Assembly: GCA_015056865.1 (NCBI GenBank)
Contig: SVFM01000001.1
Span: 145,266-209,265, forward strand
DNA: 64,000 nt
Reading direction: 5' to 3'
Source of the DNA: Lachnospiraceae bacterium
GTDB taxonomy: Bacteria > Bacillota > Clostridia > Lachnospirales > Lachnospiraceae
Shown here: positions 51,810 to 61,580 of the stretch, one piece after another
How the letters are laid out: each line of letters begins with the position of its first letter
Numbering within the stretch: the first letter of the stretch is position 1
Made by a program: the position numbers and the translations under genes
Notes under the pieces: generated by a model
Told to the model about the DNA's origin: nothing
The model's database searches: none
What the model saw: only the letters and a program-made list of their open reading frames with translations

Positions 51810-52445
51810 GTGAAGCGAGAAGCAAGACTTGGCAGGGCGTTTTTTACAGTGGATGGGTTGACGCTGGCAAAGGCGCTTTTGGGAAAGATCATGGTGCATG
51901 AGACGCCCTACGGAAGGGTGCGGGCCATCATTACGGAGACGGAAGCCTATATGGGAGTAGAGGATAAGGGAGCCCATACCTATGGAGGCCGGCGCACAGA
52001 GCGCACAGAGCCTATGTTTCACATCGGGGGGACTTCCTATGTGTATTTGATCTACGGCATGTATTCCTGCATGAATGTGGTGGCGGCTGTGGATGGTGTT
52101 CCCCAGGCGGTGCTGCTGCGTATGGCAGAGCCGGCGGATGAGGGGTCCCGGGAGATCATGCTGCGGCTGCGGATGGAGCATCAGGCAGGACGCAGAAATT
52201 TCCGGGAGCAGACGGCAAAGAAAGGTGTGGAAAAACATTTGGCGGACGGCCCCGGGCGGTTGTGTATTGCCATGCACATTAGCCGGGCGGACAATGATAT
52301 AGATATGGTGAACAGCCGAGATTTTTACTTTACGGAAGGGGTAGAGATCCGGCCGGACCAGATAGAGGCAGGTAAGCGGATTGGTATTGATTATGCGGAG
52401 GAAGCCGCAGACTTTCTGTGGAGGTTTACGGTAAAAAGAGGATGA
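51810..52445 (+). CDS. DNA-3-methyladenine glycosylase (AAG/MPG family)
   Basis: About 211 residues, matching bacterial AAG-type glycosylases that flip and excise alkylated purines such as 3-methyladenine and hypoxanthine. Seen: ALLGKIMVHETPYGRVRAIITETEAYMG with the catalytic Glu, DKGAHTYGGRRTERTEPMF, and SYVYLIYGMYSCMNVV (the Tyr intercalation segment), then DGPGRLCIAM. Start GTG 51810 with AAGGAG 6 nt before it; the longer open frame back to 51618 has no ribosome site and no family sequence. Its stop overlaps the addB ATG in ATGA. Confidence 0.9.
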   Translation: MKREARLGRAFFTVDGLTLAKALLGKIMVHETPYGRVRAIITETEAYMGVEDKGAHTYGGRRTERTEPMFHIGGTSYVYLIYGMYSCMNVVAAVDGVPQAVLLRMAEPADEGSREIMLRLRMEHQAGRRNFREQTAKKGVEKHLADGPGRLCIAMHISRADNDIDMVNSRDFYFTEGVEIRPDQIEAGKRIGIDYAEEAADFLWRFTVKRG

Positions 52446-55400
52446 GTCTGAGATTTTATTTTGGTCCTTCGGGAGCAGGAAAGAGTACAAAACTTTATAA
52501 AGAGTTGATAAAGCGGTCTATGGAGGAGCCTGACCGCAACTTTTTGGTGATCGTACCGGATCAGTTTACCATGCAGACCCAGAAAGAACTGGTAACCATG
52601 CATGAGCGGGGCGGCATCATGAACATTGACGTGCTCAGCTTTGGCAGGCTTTCCCACCGGATTTTTGAGGAAGTGGGCGGTAATGATATGCCCGTGTTGG
52701 ATGATACAGGTAAGAGCCTGGTGCTGCGCAAAGTGGCTGCGGATCTGAAGGACAGGCTGCCAGTACTGGGCGGCAATCTGGATAAGCAGGGTTACATTCA
52801 TGAGGTAAAAAGTGCTATTTCAGAGTTTATGCAGTATGGTATTGCTCCCGGGGATGTGGAGAAGCTGATTGCCTATGCGGAGAAAAAGGGTGCCCTGAAG
52901 GCCAAGCTGAAGGACTTGGAGGTATTGTATCAGGGTTTTAAAGATTATATCAAGGATCAGTTTATCACAACAGAGGAAACTCTGGATCTGTTGCAAAGGG
53001 CACTGCATCAATCCGGCATCATACCGGAAAGTGTGGTGGTCTTTGACGGATTTACCGGGTTTACACCCATTCAGAATCGGGTGATCCGGGAGTTGATGGT
53101 GCTGGCATCGGAGGTCATTGTGACGGTGACCGTGGATGTACATACCGGGGAACAGAAACCCTGGCAGAGCAGGGGGGAGCAGGAATTATTTTATCTTGGG
53201 AGAAAGACGGCGAATGACCTGTGCAAACTGGCAGAGGAGGCCGGGGTGCCAAGAGGTCGGGATGTGTATCTGACGGGTGGAAAGGAGGATCGTTTTGCAG
53301 GGAATCCTTCATTATATTACCTGGAACGTCACTTGTTTCGATATCCAATGCAAGTTTACAGTGCAGAACAAAACAATATTACCATCTACGAGGCTTCTGA
53401 TATCGGAGAAGAAGTGCGGCAGATGGGGATTTTGTTGGAGCGGTTGATCCGGGAGAAGGGCTATCTTTACCGGGATATTGCAGTGATCTGTGGTGATCTT
53501 GAAAGCTATGCGGAACATGTGGAGACAGCGTTTGATGTGCTGGGCATCCCCTGTTATGTGGATAGGACCAGGGGGATTGTGTTAAATCCCTTTATTGAAT
53601 TTATAAAAAGTGCCCTGGAAATATTGGAGAAGGATTTTTCTTATGCATCGGTTTTCCGATATCTGCGCAGCGGCATGGCAGATTTTACACTGCGGGAAGT
53701 GGATGTGCTGGAAAATTATGTGCTGCAAAGCGGTATTCGGGGAAGGCGCAGGTGGGAGCGGCCCTTTGCCCACAAAATCCAAGGGATGGAAGAGGATGTG
53801 GACAGGTTGGAGCTGCTCAATGGCTTGCGGCAAAGGCTGCTTGCCCAGCTGGCTCCTCTCTTAGCTCTAAAGAAGACAGAGACAGCCGGGGCCTATGTGC
53901 GTGGACTTTACGAATTTTTAACAGCCTGCGGCGGTGGGGAAAAGTTGGCTGATTTTGAGAGGAAATTTACCAGGGAGGGGAATCTTTCGGCTGCCAAAGA
54001 GTACGGACAGATCTATCGTCTGGTCATGGAACTTTTGGAACAGATCATGGGACTGCTGGGAGAGGAGACCATGGGGCTGGACGAGTTTGCGGATATTTTG
54101 GAGGCCGGTTTTGGGGAGATCCAGGTGGGTACCATTCCCCAGAATGTGGACCGGGTGCTGGTAGGCGATATGGAGCGCACCAGGCTGAAGGAAGTAAAGG
54201 TGCTGTTTTTTGTGGGGGTGGATGATGGAAATATTCCCAGAAGCAGTGGAAAAGGCGGGATCATCTCAGATATTGACAGAGAGTTTTTAAGCGGCTCACA
54301 GTTGGAGTTGGCTCCTTCTCCCAGGCAACAGATGTATATCCAGAGATTGTATTTGTATCTGAATATGACCAAGCCTACCCAGAGGCTTTATCTGTCCTAT
54401 GCAAAGGTAAACGGAGAGGGCAAGAGCCTGCGGCCGGCCTATTTGATCGATATGGTTCGCAAGATGTATCCGGGGCTGGAGGTGCTTTGCCCCGAGACGG
54501 AGCCCATGACCCGGCAGATCCTTACCCCTCGTTCCGGTATGAAGTATTTGGCAGCAGGACTTCGCAGCTTTGCGGCAGGTTATGCCACACAACCCTCAGA
54601 ACTCTTTACCCTGTATCACGCTTATGAGCAGAGTGAAGCGAATAAATGGACCCAGCTGCTTACTGCAGCCGCATTCCAAAGATATGAGAAGCAGCCTTTG
54701 GCCAGGGAAGTGGCCAGAGCCCTTTACGGTCAGATCCTACAAAGTAGTGTGAGCCGGTTGGAGACCTATGCAGCCTGTGCCTATGAGCACTTTTTGAAGT
54801 ATGGTCTGCAGCTGCAGGAGCGCCGGGAGTTCGGCTTTGAGGCGGTAGACATGGGCAATGTGTTCCACAGCGTGTTGGAGACATTTGCGGGCAGGTTGGA
54901 GGAGAGCGGTTATACCTGGTTTAACTTTCCGGAGGAATTTGGAGCCCGGGCGGTGTCTCAGGCCATGGACGGGGTGGCGGCCCAGTACGGGGATACGGTG
55001 CTTTACAGCAGTGCCAGAAATGCCTATGCCGTGCGGCGGATGAAGCGGATCCTGACCCGGACGGTGCAGACTTTGCAGTATCAGCTGCGAAGGGGCATGT
55101 TTGTACCGGGAAGTTATGAATTGTCTTTCTCCAGTGTGGCAGATTTAGACAGTATCAATATTGCCCTTTCTGATCAGGAAAAAATGCGCCTGCAGGGGCG
55201 GGTGGACAGGATCGACACCTGTGAAGACGATGAAAAAGTATATGTAAAAGTAGTGGATTATAAATCGGGCAACCACCAGTTTGATCTGGTGGCCCTTTAT
55301 CACGGACTGCAGCTGCAGCTGGTGGTTTATTTGAATGCGGCTATGGAGCTGGAAAAAAGAAAGCATCCTGACAAAGAGGTGGTGCCCGGAGCCATGCTTT

Positions 55401-55873
55401 ATTACCATGTGGCAGACCCAGCTGTGGAGGCAGCAGGGCAGTTGGCAGATCAGGAACTGAATGAACTGCTGGTGGCAAAGCTGCGTACCATAGGGATTGT
55501 CAACGCCGATGCAGCGGTGGTGGAGCGGCTGGACAGGGAGCTGGAGGGCAAGTCCGATGTGATTCCGGTGGAACGCAAAAAGGATGGATCCCTTTCTACA
55601 AGATCCTCTGCACTCAGCAGGGAAGAATTGCAGGATATATCAGATTATGTCAACCAAAAAGTGCGGGCCATCGGCAGGGAGATTTTGGATGGCAACATCA
55701 GCCTGCGGCCCTATGAGAGCGGGGACAGACAGGCCTGCACCTTCTGCGATTATCGGGCCGTCTGTGGCTTTGATCCCGGAGTCCGGGGATATGAGAAGAA
55801 TAGGATCAGCAACATGAGCAAGGAGGAGGCGCTGGAGGCGATCCGAAAGGAGGTGGAGCAGGATGGCTGTTAA
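52442..55873 (+). CDS. addB: ATP-dependent helicase/nuclease AddAB, subunit B
   Basis: A 1143-residue AddB. Walker A FGPSGAGKST is at residues 6-15; helicase-like motifs II to VI are degenerate as in AddB. The C-terminal RecB-type nuclease shows VDYKSGNHQFDL, and the four Fe-S cysteines are present: one in TYAACAYEHFLKYG and three in CTFCDYRAVC (C-x2-C-x5-C). With AddA it resects double-strand breaks and recognises Chi. The start is ATG 52442, coupled to the glycosylase stop; eight in-frame codons upstream are not needed. It overlaps addA by 11 nt. Confidence 0.95.
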   Translation: MSLRFYFGPSGAGKSTKLYKELIKRSMEEPDRNFLVIVPDQFTMQTQKELVTMHERGGIMNIDVLSFGRLSHRIFEEVGGNDMPVLDDTGKSLVLRKVAADLKDRLPVLGGNLDKQGYIHEVKSAISEFMQYGIAPGDVEKLIAYAEKKGALKAKLKDLEVLYQGFKDYIKDQFITTEETLDLLQRALHQSGIIPESVVVFDGFTGFTPIQNRVIRELMVLASEVIVTVTVDVHTGEQKPWQSRGEQELFYLGRKTANDLCKLAEEAGVPRGRDVYLTGGKEDRFAGNPSLYYLERHLFRYPMQVYSAEQNNITIYEASDIGEEVRQMGILLERLIREKGYLYRDIAVICGDLESYAEHVETAFDVLGIPCYVDRTRGIVLNPFIEFIKSALEILEKDFSYASVFRYLRSGMADFTLREVDVLENYVLQSGIRGRRRWERPFAHKIQGMEEDVDRLELLNGLRQRLLAQLAPLLALKKTETAGAYVRGLYEFLTACGGGEKLADFERKFTREGNLSAAKEYGQIYRLVMELLEQIMGLLGEETMGLDEFADILEAGFGEIQVGTIPQNVDRVLVGDMERTRLKEVKVLFFVGVDDGNIPRSSGKGGIISDIDREFLSGSQLELAPSPRQQMYIQRLYLYLNMTKPTQRLYLSYAKVNGEGKSLRPAYLIDMVRKMYPGLEVLCPETEPMTRQILTPRSGMKYLAAGLRSFAAGYATQPSELFTLYHAYEQSEANKWTQLLTAAAFQRYEKQPLAREVARALYGQILQSSVSRLETYAACAYEHFLKYGLQLQERREFGFEAVDMGNVFHSVLETFAGRLEESGYTWFNFPEEFGARAVSQAMDGVAAQYGDTVLYSSARNAYAVRRMKRILTRTVQTLQYQLRRGMFVPGSYELSFSSVADLDSINIALSDQEKMRLQGRVDRIDTCEDDEKVYVKVVDYKSGNHQFDLVALYHGLQLQLVVYLNAAMELEKRKHPDKEVVPGAMLYYHVADPAVEAAGQLADQELNELLVAKLRTIGIVNADAAVVERLDRELEGKSDVIPVERKKDGSLSTRSSALSREELQDISDYVNQKVRAIGREILDGNISLRPYESGDRQACTFCDYRAVCGFDPGVRGYEKNRISNMSKEEALEAIRKEVEQDGC

Positions 55874-58800
55874 GTTTACACCCAGCCAGCAGCAGGTCAT
55901 TGACCTCCACGGCTGTAATATTCTGGTGTCTGCAGCGGCGGGAAGCGGTAAGACGGCCGTGCTGGTAGAACGGATCGTACAGATGGTGTGCAGGGAAAAA
56001 GATCCTGTGGATATCGACAGGCTTTTGGTAGTGACCTTCACCAATGCGGCTGCGGCGGAGATGAAAGAGCGTATCAGCCGGGCCATTGGGGAGCGGTTGG
56101 AGCAGCAACCGGAGAACGGACATCTGCAACGGCAGGCGGCCCTGCTTCATAATGCACAGATCACTACCATTGACAGCTTTTGTCTGTTTGTGCTGCGCAA
56201 CAATTTTAATGATATCGGCTTGGATCCTACCTTTCGTGTGGCGGACCAGGGAGAAATCGAGCTTCTGCGCCAGGAGGTTATGGGGCAGATGCTGGAAGAA
56301 CGCTTTGCCGCAGGCGAGGAGGATTTTTATCATTGTGTGGAGGTGTACTGCCCCGGTGGTAAGGAGTCCGTTTTGGAAGGGCATATTCTGCAGCTGTATG
56401 AATTCGCCATGAGTCAGCCCTGGCCGGAGCAGTGGCTACAGGAGCGAAGGCAGGATTACCGGATAGAAAGCCCGGAGGAATTGGAGCGGCAACCCTGGGC
56501 AGATTATTTAAAACAACATATGCATCTTTTGTTGGCGGACTGCGCCGGGTTGATGGGACAGGTGGTGCGCCTCAGTGAGTTGCCTGACGGGCCCTATATG
56601 TATGGTGAGATGGCCCAGCAGGAGCAGGAGCAGCTGGAGAAACTGCAGGGGTTTGATACCTTAGAGGCGCTGGAAACGGCTCTTGGAGGCCTGCAGTTTG
56701 GGCGTCTTTCCTCCAAAAAGGATGACAGTGTAGATCCGGCCAAGCGGGAGCTGGCAAAAGACATCCGTGGCCGGGTGAAGGAACATTTGAAGAAAATACA
56801 GGAGACTTATTTTGCCACACCCCTTTGCCTGGCGTTGGAACAGATGCAGGGGTGCAGACGGGCCACAGATATGCTGGTGGAACTGTGCCTGGAGTTTATA
56901 GAGCGGATGCATCGGATCAAGCGGGAGAAGAAGCTTTTGGACTTTTCCGATATGGAGCATCTGGCGCTGCAGATTTTGCTGGAAACCACCCCGGAAGGGG
57001 TCAGACCCACCAAAACCGCCCTGGAATACAGGGAATATTTTGCAGAGGTTCTGATCGATGAGTACCAGGACAGCAATCTGGTGCAGGAGTACCTTTTGTG
57101 GGCTGTGTCCGGAGAGGAAGATGGGAAATTTAACCGCTTTATGGTAGGGGATGTAAAGCAGAGCATATACAAATTCCGTCTGGCAAGACCGGAGCTCTTT
57201 TTAGAAAAATACCACACCTATGAGACTAAGGACCGGGAAAGTACTTGCCGCCGCATTGATCTGTGTCAAAATTTCCGCAGCCGCAGAGAGGTCATCGGCA
57301 CGGTCAATCAGGTCTTTGCAAAACTTATGGGAAAACAGCTGGGGGGAATTGAGTACGATGACAAGGCGGCCTTGTATGAGGGGGCTGTGTACCCTGAAAA
57401 TCCGGGCTGTGAAAGTGAGCTTATTTTGATCGGGAAGCCGGATCCCCAATCCGGCATATCAGCGAAAGAGGCGGAGGCTTTGGGGATTGTGAAAAAAATC
57501 CGCCAGCTTCGCAGAGAATTTTTGGTAACAGACAAGGCCACCGGTCAGCTACGGCCTGTGCAGTATAAGGATATGGTGATCTTGCTTCGGACAGGCAGCG
57601 GCTGGGATGAGGAGTTTCAGACTGTTTTTGAACGGGAGGGGATTCCTGCTTATGTGACCTCCAAAACAGGGTATTTTTCCGCTACCGAGATCCAGCAGAT
57701 TTTGCAGTTTTTGAAGGTGCTGGATAATCCTTTGCAGGATGTGCCTTTGTTTGGCGTGCTGCGCTCTGTGTTTGGAGGCTTTACGGATGAGGAGATCGCC
57801 ATCCTGCGCAGTAGAGGAGCAAAAGGGTATTTGTATGAGAATGTAGAGGCTATGGCGGCTAAGGAGATGTACCAGGCAGATGATGGAATCTGTGCGGCGC
57901 TGAAGGAAAAGTGCGCGGCCTTTTTGAAACAGATGGAAAAATACCGTAGTTACACGGTGTACATGCCCATCCGAAAGCTCCTGCAGACCATATTTGATGA
58001 ATACGGCTACCTGCATTATGTAGCAGCTGTCCCCGGGGGGGAGAAGCGGCTGGCCAATGTGCAGATGCTGCTGGAAAAGGCCCATGCCTTTGAAAAGATC
58101 AGTTATTGCGGACTGTACCACTTTATCCGCTATGTGGAACAGCTGCAGAAATATAACGTGGACTATGGAGAGGCCAATACTCTGGATGAGAATGCAGATG
58201 TGGTGCGGATCATGAGCATTCACAAAAGCAAAGGTCTGGAGTTTCCGGTGACCTTTGTGGCAGGCCTGGCCAAGCGTTTCAATATGCAGGATACTGCAAA
58301 GGCCCTGATCGTGGACACGGATTTTGGACTGGGAACAGACTATGTGGATCCGGACCGGCGCTTGAAAAATTCCACCTTGCGAAAGGACGCTCTGGGAGTA
58401 AAAATGCGGGCAGAAAATCTGGCGGAGGAGATCCGGGTTCTGTACGTGGCAATGACCCGTGCCAGGGAAAAGCTGATCCTTACCGGTGTAAAGGAGCAGA
58501 CAGATGTACCCTGCCTGCCGGTGCAGGAGCATGCATTGTCTTATACAGATCTGTACGGGGCATCCTCTTATCTGGATCTGCTCCTGGCAGTGCTTACCCC
58601 TACAGAAGTGCTTACAGTAGAGGAACTGGCAGCCCATAAGCTGGCCGAACATATCGATGAGGCCGTTAGAAGACAACTGCTGGAACAGAGTAGTGCCTAT
58701 GTGGATATTCCAATGTCAGAGCTGCTGCGTGACAGGTTTTCTTATGTGTATCCCCACGGGGATCTGGCCGGGCTATATACCAAGACCACTGTTTCTGAGC

Positions 58801-59444
58801 TGAAAATGGCAGCTCTGGAGGAGCAGGAGGGGGCGCATCAGGCCTTTCCTGTGCAGGAAACAGTGCCTTATATTCCCGGATTTGTGCGGCAGGAGGAAAC
58901 CCTATCCGGCACCACCAGAGGAAGTGCCTTCCACAAGGTCATGGAACTTCTGGATTTTGTCCGGTGCCCTGAAAATCCCAAGGAGATCGTGCAGTGGGTT
59001 GGGTGTGAGCTGGAACGGCTGGAGGACAGCGGCCGCCTGAGTCAAGAATACCGGCAGGCAATATCTTTAGAAAAAATCTGCAGATTTTTGGACAGCGGGC
59101 TGGCCAGACGGATGGCAGCGGCCGGCAGTCAGGGTATGCTGCGTCGGGAACAGCCTTTTGTCTATGGAATCAGTGCAGCACGGCTCAGCACCGGGGAACG
59201 AGAATTCCCGGCGGATGAGACCGTGCTCATACAAGGTATTGTGGATGTGTTTTTTGAAGAGGAGGGCAGTCTGGTAGTGGCAGACTACAAGACAGATGTG
59301 ATCAACAGTCCCAAGGAGCTGGCGGATCGTTACCGGGTACAGCTGGATTACTATCAGGAGGCTTTGGAGCACCTGACCGGCAAGCCGGTAAAGGAAAAGA
59401 TCCTCTATTCCTTTTATCTGGGATGTGAGATCAGGTTAGATTAA
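55863..59444 (+). CDS. addA: ATP-dependent helicase/nuclease AddAB, subunit A
   Basis: A 1193-residue UvrD/RecB-type helicase with C-terminal nuclease. Q-motif TPSQQQVID at 6-14, Walker A AAAGSGKT at 24-31, motif Ia VTFTNAAAAEMKERI, Walker B LIDEYQDSN near residue 397, motif III VGDVKQSIYKFRLARPE, motif V IMSIHKSKGLEFPV, motif VI LYVAMTRAREKL. The nuclease domain has TRGSAFHKVMELLDF and VVADYKTDVINS. It is the active 3'-5' motor of AddAB. GGAGGTGGAGC precedes the ATG inside addB. Confidence 0.96.
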   Translation: MAVKFTPSQQQVIDLHGCNILVSAAAGSGKTAVLVERIVQMVCREKDPVDIDRLLVVTFTNAAAAEMKERISRAIGERLEQQPENGHLQRQAALLHNAQITTIDSFCLFVLRNNFNDIGLDPTFRVADQGEIELLRQEVMGQMLEERFAAGEEDFYHCVEVYCPGGKESVLEGHILQLYEFAMSQPWPEQWLQERRQDYRIESPEELERQPWADYLKQHMHLLLADCAGLMGQVVRLSELPDGPYMYGEMAQQEQEQLEKLQGFDTLEALETALGGLQFGRLSSKKDDSVDPAKRELAKDIRGRVKEHLKKIQETYFATPLCLALEQMQGCRRATDMLVELCLEFIERMHRIKREKKLLDFSDMEHLALQILLETTPEGVRPTKTALEYREYFAEVLIDEYQDSNLVQEYLLWAVSGEEDGKFNRFMVGDVKQSIYKFRLARPELFLEKYHTYETKDRESTCRRIDLCQNFRSRREVIGTVNQVFAKLMGKQLGGIEYDDKAALYEGAVYPENPGCESELILIGKPDPQSGISAKEAEALGIVKKIRQLRREFLVTDKATGQLRPVQYKDMVILLRTGSGWDEEFQTVFEREGIPAYVTSKTGYFSATEIQQILQFLKVLDNPLQDVPLFGVLRSVFGGFTDEEIAILRSRGAKGYLYENVEAMAAKEMYQADDGICAALKEKCAAFLKQMEKYRSYTVYMPIRKLLQTIFDEYGYLHYVAAVPGGEKRLANVQMLLEKAHAFEKISYCGLYHFIRYVEQLQKYNVDYGEANTLDENADVVRIMSIHKSKGLEFPVTFVAGLAKRFNMQDTAKALIVDTDFGLGTDYVDPDRRLKNSTLRKDALGVKMRAENLAEEIRVLYVAMTRAREKLILTGVKEQTDVPCLPVQEHALSYTDLYGASSYLDLLLAVLTPTEVLTVEELAAHKLAEHIDEAVRRQLLEQSSAYVDIPMSELLRDRFSYVYPHGDLAGLYTKTTVSELKMAALEEQEGAHQAFPVQETVPYIPGFVRQEETLSGTTRGSAFHKVMELLDFVRCPENPKEIVQWVGCELERLEDSGRLSQEYRQAISLEKICRFLDSGLARRMAAAGSQGMLRREQPFVYGISAARLSTGEREFPADETVLIQGIVDVFFEEEGSLVVADYKTDVINSPKELADRYRVQLDYYQEALEHLTGKPVKEKILYSFYLGCEIRLD

Positions 59445-60160
59445 TTTTCTTTGGCCATCGCCTGCAGCTTTTTAAACATTTTCTCTACCGCAGGGATCTT
59501 CAGGATGATGATGGTGATCGCGCCTTCCACCAGAATGTAGGCATAGTTGTAGATCACTGGGTAGGCAAAGGCCAGACTTTTCGGGAAATTGTCCGGCATG
59601 TATTCCATCCAGTACAGATAACCGCCGATGGTGTGGAACAGACCTCTTGCCAGGATGGCCAGCAGATAGGCCAGAATAAAGCTTTTCTGGGGAGATTTCA
59701 CTTCTCCGGGAGCGGGGACTTTTTTGTAGAAAAAGCCGGTCAACCCCAAGGCAGTGAAGGCAAAGAAATAGTCACAGCCGATCTGCAAGGGGGAAAGCAT
59801 GTACGCACCGCCGCTCTGGAAAAACTGCAGGATGCTGTATGCCAGGGCGGATAGGATGCCGGCTTTTATACCGTAAAAATAGCCGATGATACAGATGCAG
59901 AACATGGAAAATAAGGTGACGGAACCGCCGTAGGGCATATCAAATTTGATGTAGGAAAGAAGAAAGCCCAGAGCAATAGCCACGCCGCAGAAAGCCAGTC
60001 TTCTGGCGCTGAGGCGTGTGTTTTTTTGCCTTCGGTCCACGATCACGGCGGACAAAAGGTAGAGAAAGAGCAGAAGTCCGATCAGTACATAGTAGCCTGT
60101 AGTACTCATGGAGTAATAGCCGTCCTCTTGTTGAATAAGTGTTTGCATGAATTTTTGCAT
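59441..60160 (-). CDS. thiT: Thiamine transporter ThiT (ECF S component)
   Basis: A 239-residue membrane protein with about six to seven helices. The thiamine-specific ThiT signature MPYGGSVTLFSMF is near residue 90, and the later GGYLYWMEYMP and YNYAYILVEGAI segments hold the substrate-stacking Trp and Tyr. It works with the shared EcfAA'T energising module, encoded elsewhere. ATG 60160 has AAGGAGG 7 nt upstream; 15 upstream in-frame codons lie within the regulatory leader. TPP riboswitch control supports thiamine as substrate. Convergent with addA (4-nt overlap). Confidence 0.92.
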   Translation of the reverse strand: MQKFMQTLIQQEDGYYSMSTTGYYVLIGLLLFLYLLSAVIVDRRQKNTRLSARRLAFCGVAIALGFLLSYIKFDMPYGGSVTLFSMFCICIIGYFYGIKAGILSALAYSILQFFQSGGAYMLSPLQIGCDYFFAFTALGLTGFFYKKVPAPGEVKSPQKSFILAYLLAILARGLFHTIGGYLYWMEYMPDNFPKSLAFAYPVIYNYAYILVEGAITIIILKIPAVEKMFKKLQAMAKEN

Positions 60161-60190
60161 AAAAAAACCTCCTTTGTCATTGGCAGGAGG
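60161..60190 (-). promoter_or_regulatory. Ribosome-site hairpin downstream of the TPP riboswitch
   Basis: On the minus strand CCTCCT (60185-60190) can pair with AGGAGG (60168-60173), which is the thiT ribosome site, and is followed by T7 (60161-60167). It could hide the ribosome site or act as a short terminator: a plausible expression platform of the riboswitch. Confidence 0.6.
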
Positions 60191-60237
60191 GACACATAAC
60201 GGCAATGATAAATGGGACAGAATGTCACATCTATGAT

Positions 60238-60328
60238 TGCATGCTTCCTTACGCCGGTATTATCCGGTTCAAGTAGTGAGGGTCAGGACCCAAGGTCCAA
60301 TCTCAGCGCTGTGCTCCCCTAGCAGGTA
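60238..60328 (-). promoter_or_regulatory. TPP riboswitch (thi box) controlling thiT
   Basis: Minus strand reads CTAGGGGAGC, then GCGCTGAGATTGGAC, then GGGTCCTGACCCTCACTACTTGAACC, then GGATAATACCGGCGTAAGGAAGC, the conserved CTGAGA and GGATAATACC-GCGTA-GGAAGC blocks of the TPP aptamer in the right order. When TPP is bound, thiT expression is expected to fall. The remaining plus-strand part of the 60206-60560 gap has an AT-rich stretch and no clear promoter for the next gene. Confidence 0.95.
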
Positions 60329-60560
60329 TATTGTATTTGTGACTGTGAGTATACGGCCTTTTTTCACATATGTCAAGAGGAAATATTGTTTTTGCGGGAC
60401 AAAGGTGTTACAATGAAGCGGAGTATAAATGGGACGTAAAATTTTGAAGAGTTGTTCTTGTCAAACAAAGACGGGCATACCCATAGTATATAAGTATGAA
60501 AGCGAAAGATTAAGAGATATTAAAGATATTGACATTAGATAAAATCTGGGGGATTGAGAG

Positions 60561-61526
60561 ATGATAAATAGTATTTTGGAATTAGAATATTCTGTAGTGG
60601 CGTTTATCGGCATTTTGACAGCCTTTGGAGCCACCTGCCTGCTCCTGGCGAAACTCAGTGGTTTTTTGCCCAAGGATGTGGGACGTGAGTTTGCCCACGA
60701 TGGTAAGCTTTCTGCAGGAAAACCCAGAGGAGCCGGCCTTATCTTTATCCTGGTGTTTGCAGTCTGTGCATTTTTGTTTGCCAAGGTAGATGTGGAGATC
60801 AGCATTTATCTGGCCCTTGTGATCATAGAGATGTTTACCGGATATTTTGATGATGCATCCAAAACGCCTTGGGGCGAGTATAAAAAGGGTGTACTGGATC
60901 TGCTGGTGGCTGCTGCTACAGCCATCACATTCCTGCATTATAATTCCAATGTGATCACCATAGCCTGTCTGCAGATGCAGCTGGAAATACCGGTTCCCCT
61001 CTACGGCATCCTGATCATGATCCTGGTGTGGGCGGCGATCAACGTGACCAACTGTGCAGACGGTGTGGATGGACTTTCCGGAACCTTGACCATTGTCACC
61101 CTGACCAGCATTTATGCAGTGGACCGGATTGTGGGTGTATCGGAGGATTTTTCCTATATCATTCTTTTGTTTGTGGTCTGTGTCATGGGTTATCTATGGT
61201 ACAATGCAACTCCCAGTAATCTGATGATGGGAGATGCAGGATCCAGAGCCATGGGTATCTTTATCAGTATTGCGGTGTTAAAAACAGGTATGCCTCTGCT
61301 GTTTATCCCTGCAGCCTTTATGCTGATCGTAGATGGTGGCTTGGGATTGATCAAAGTCTTTCTGCTGCGATTTTTTAAGATCCGTATATTGAAAAACACC
61401 CGGATGCCTTTACACGATCATGTCCGCAAGGAAAAAGGGTGGTCCAATACCCAGACAGTCTTTCGATTTGTGATCATCCAGATCGTGATCGCCATTGCCA
61501 TGGTGTACTTCATAAATTTTTTGTAA
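60561..61526 (+). CDS. MraY/WecA-superfamily polyprenyl-phosphate phospho-sugar transferase
   Basis: A 321-residue membrane enzyme with about ten helices. Superfamily sites: SAGKPRGAGLIFIL at residues 51-64, FDDAS with Asp97-Asp98, NVTNCADGVDGLSG at 161-174, and MGDAGSRAMG near 222. The MraY PLHHHFE block reads PLHDHVRKEKGW, so the middle His is Asp, a change I recall from Clostridial MraY-like proteins. It attaches a phospho-sugar, probably phospho-MurNAc-pentapeptide or a related UDP-sugar, to undecaprenyl phosphate. No mur genes are nearby, so it may be a second paralogue. Weak ribosome site (GGGGGATTGAGAG). Confidence 0.85.
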   Translation: MINSILELEYSVVAFIGILTAFGATCLLLAKLSGFLPKDVGREFAHDGKLSAGKPRGAGLIFILVFAVCAFLFAKVDVEISIYLALVIIEMFTGYFDDASKTPWGEYKKGVLDLLVAAATAITFLHYNSNVITIACLQMQLEIPVPLYGILIMILVWAAINVTNCADGVDGLSGTLTIVTLTSIYAVDRIVGVSEDFSYIILLFVVCVMGYLWYNATPSNLMMGDAGSRAMGIFISIAVLKTGMPLLFIPAAFMLIVDGGLGLIKVFLLRFFKIRILKNTRMPLHDHVRKEKGWSNTQTVFRFVIIQIVIAIAMVYFINFL

Positions 61527-61535
61527 AATAATTGC

Positions 61536-61562
61536 GGGCGCATTGTGGAATGCGCCCTTTTT
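61536..61562 (+). terminator. Terminator of the MraY-like gene
   Basis: Nine-pair perfect stem GGGCGCATT/AATGCGCCC, GTGG loop, T5 tract. Confidence 0.9.
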
Positions 61563-61580
61563 ATGTTATGATACAAGTAA

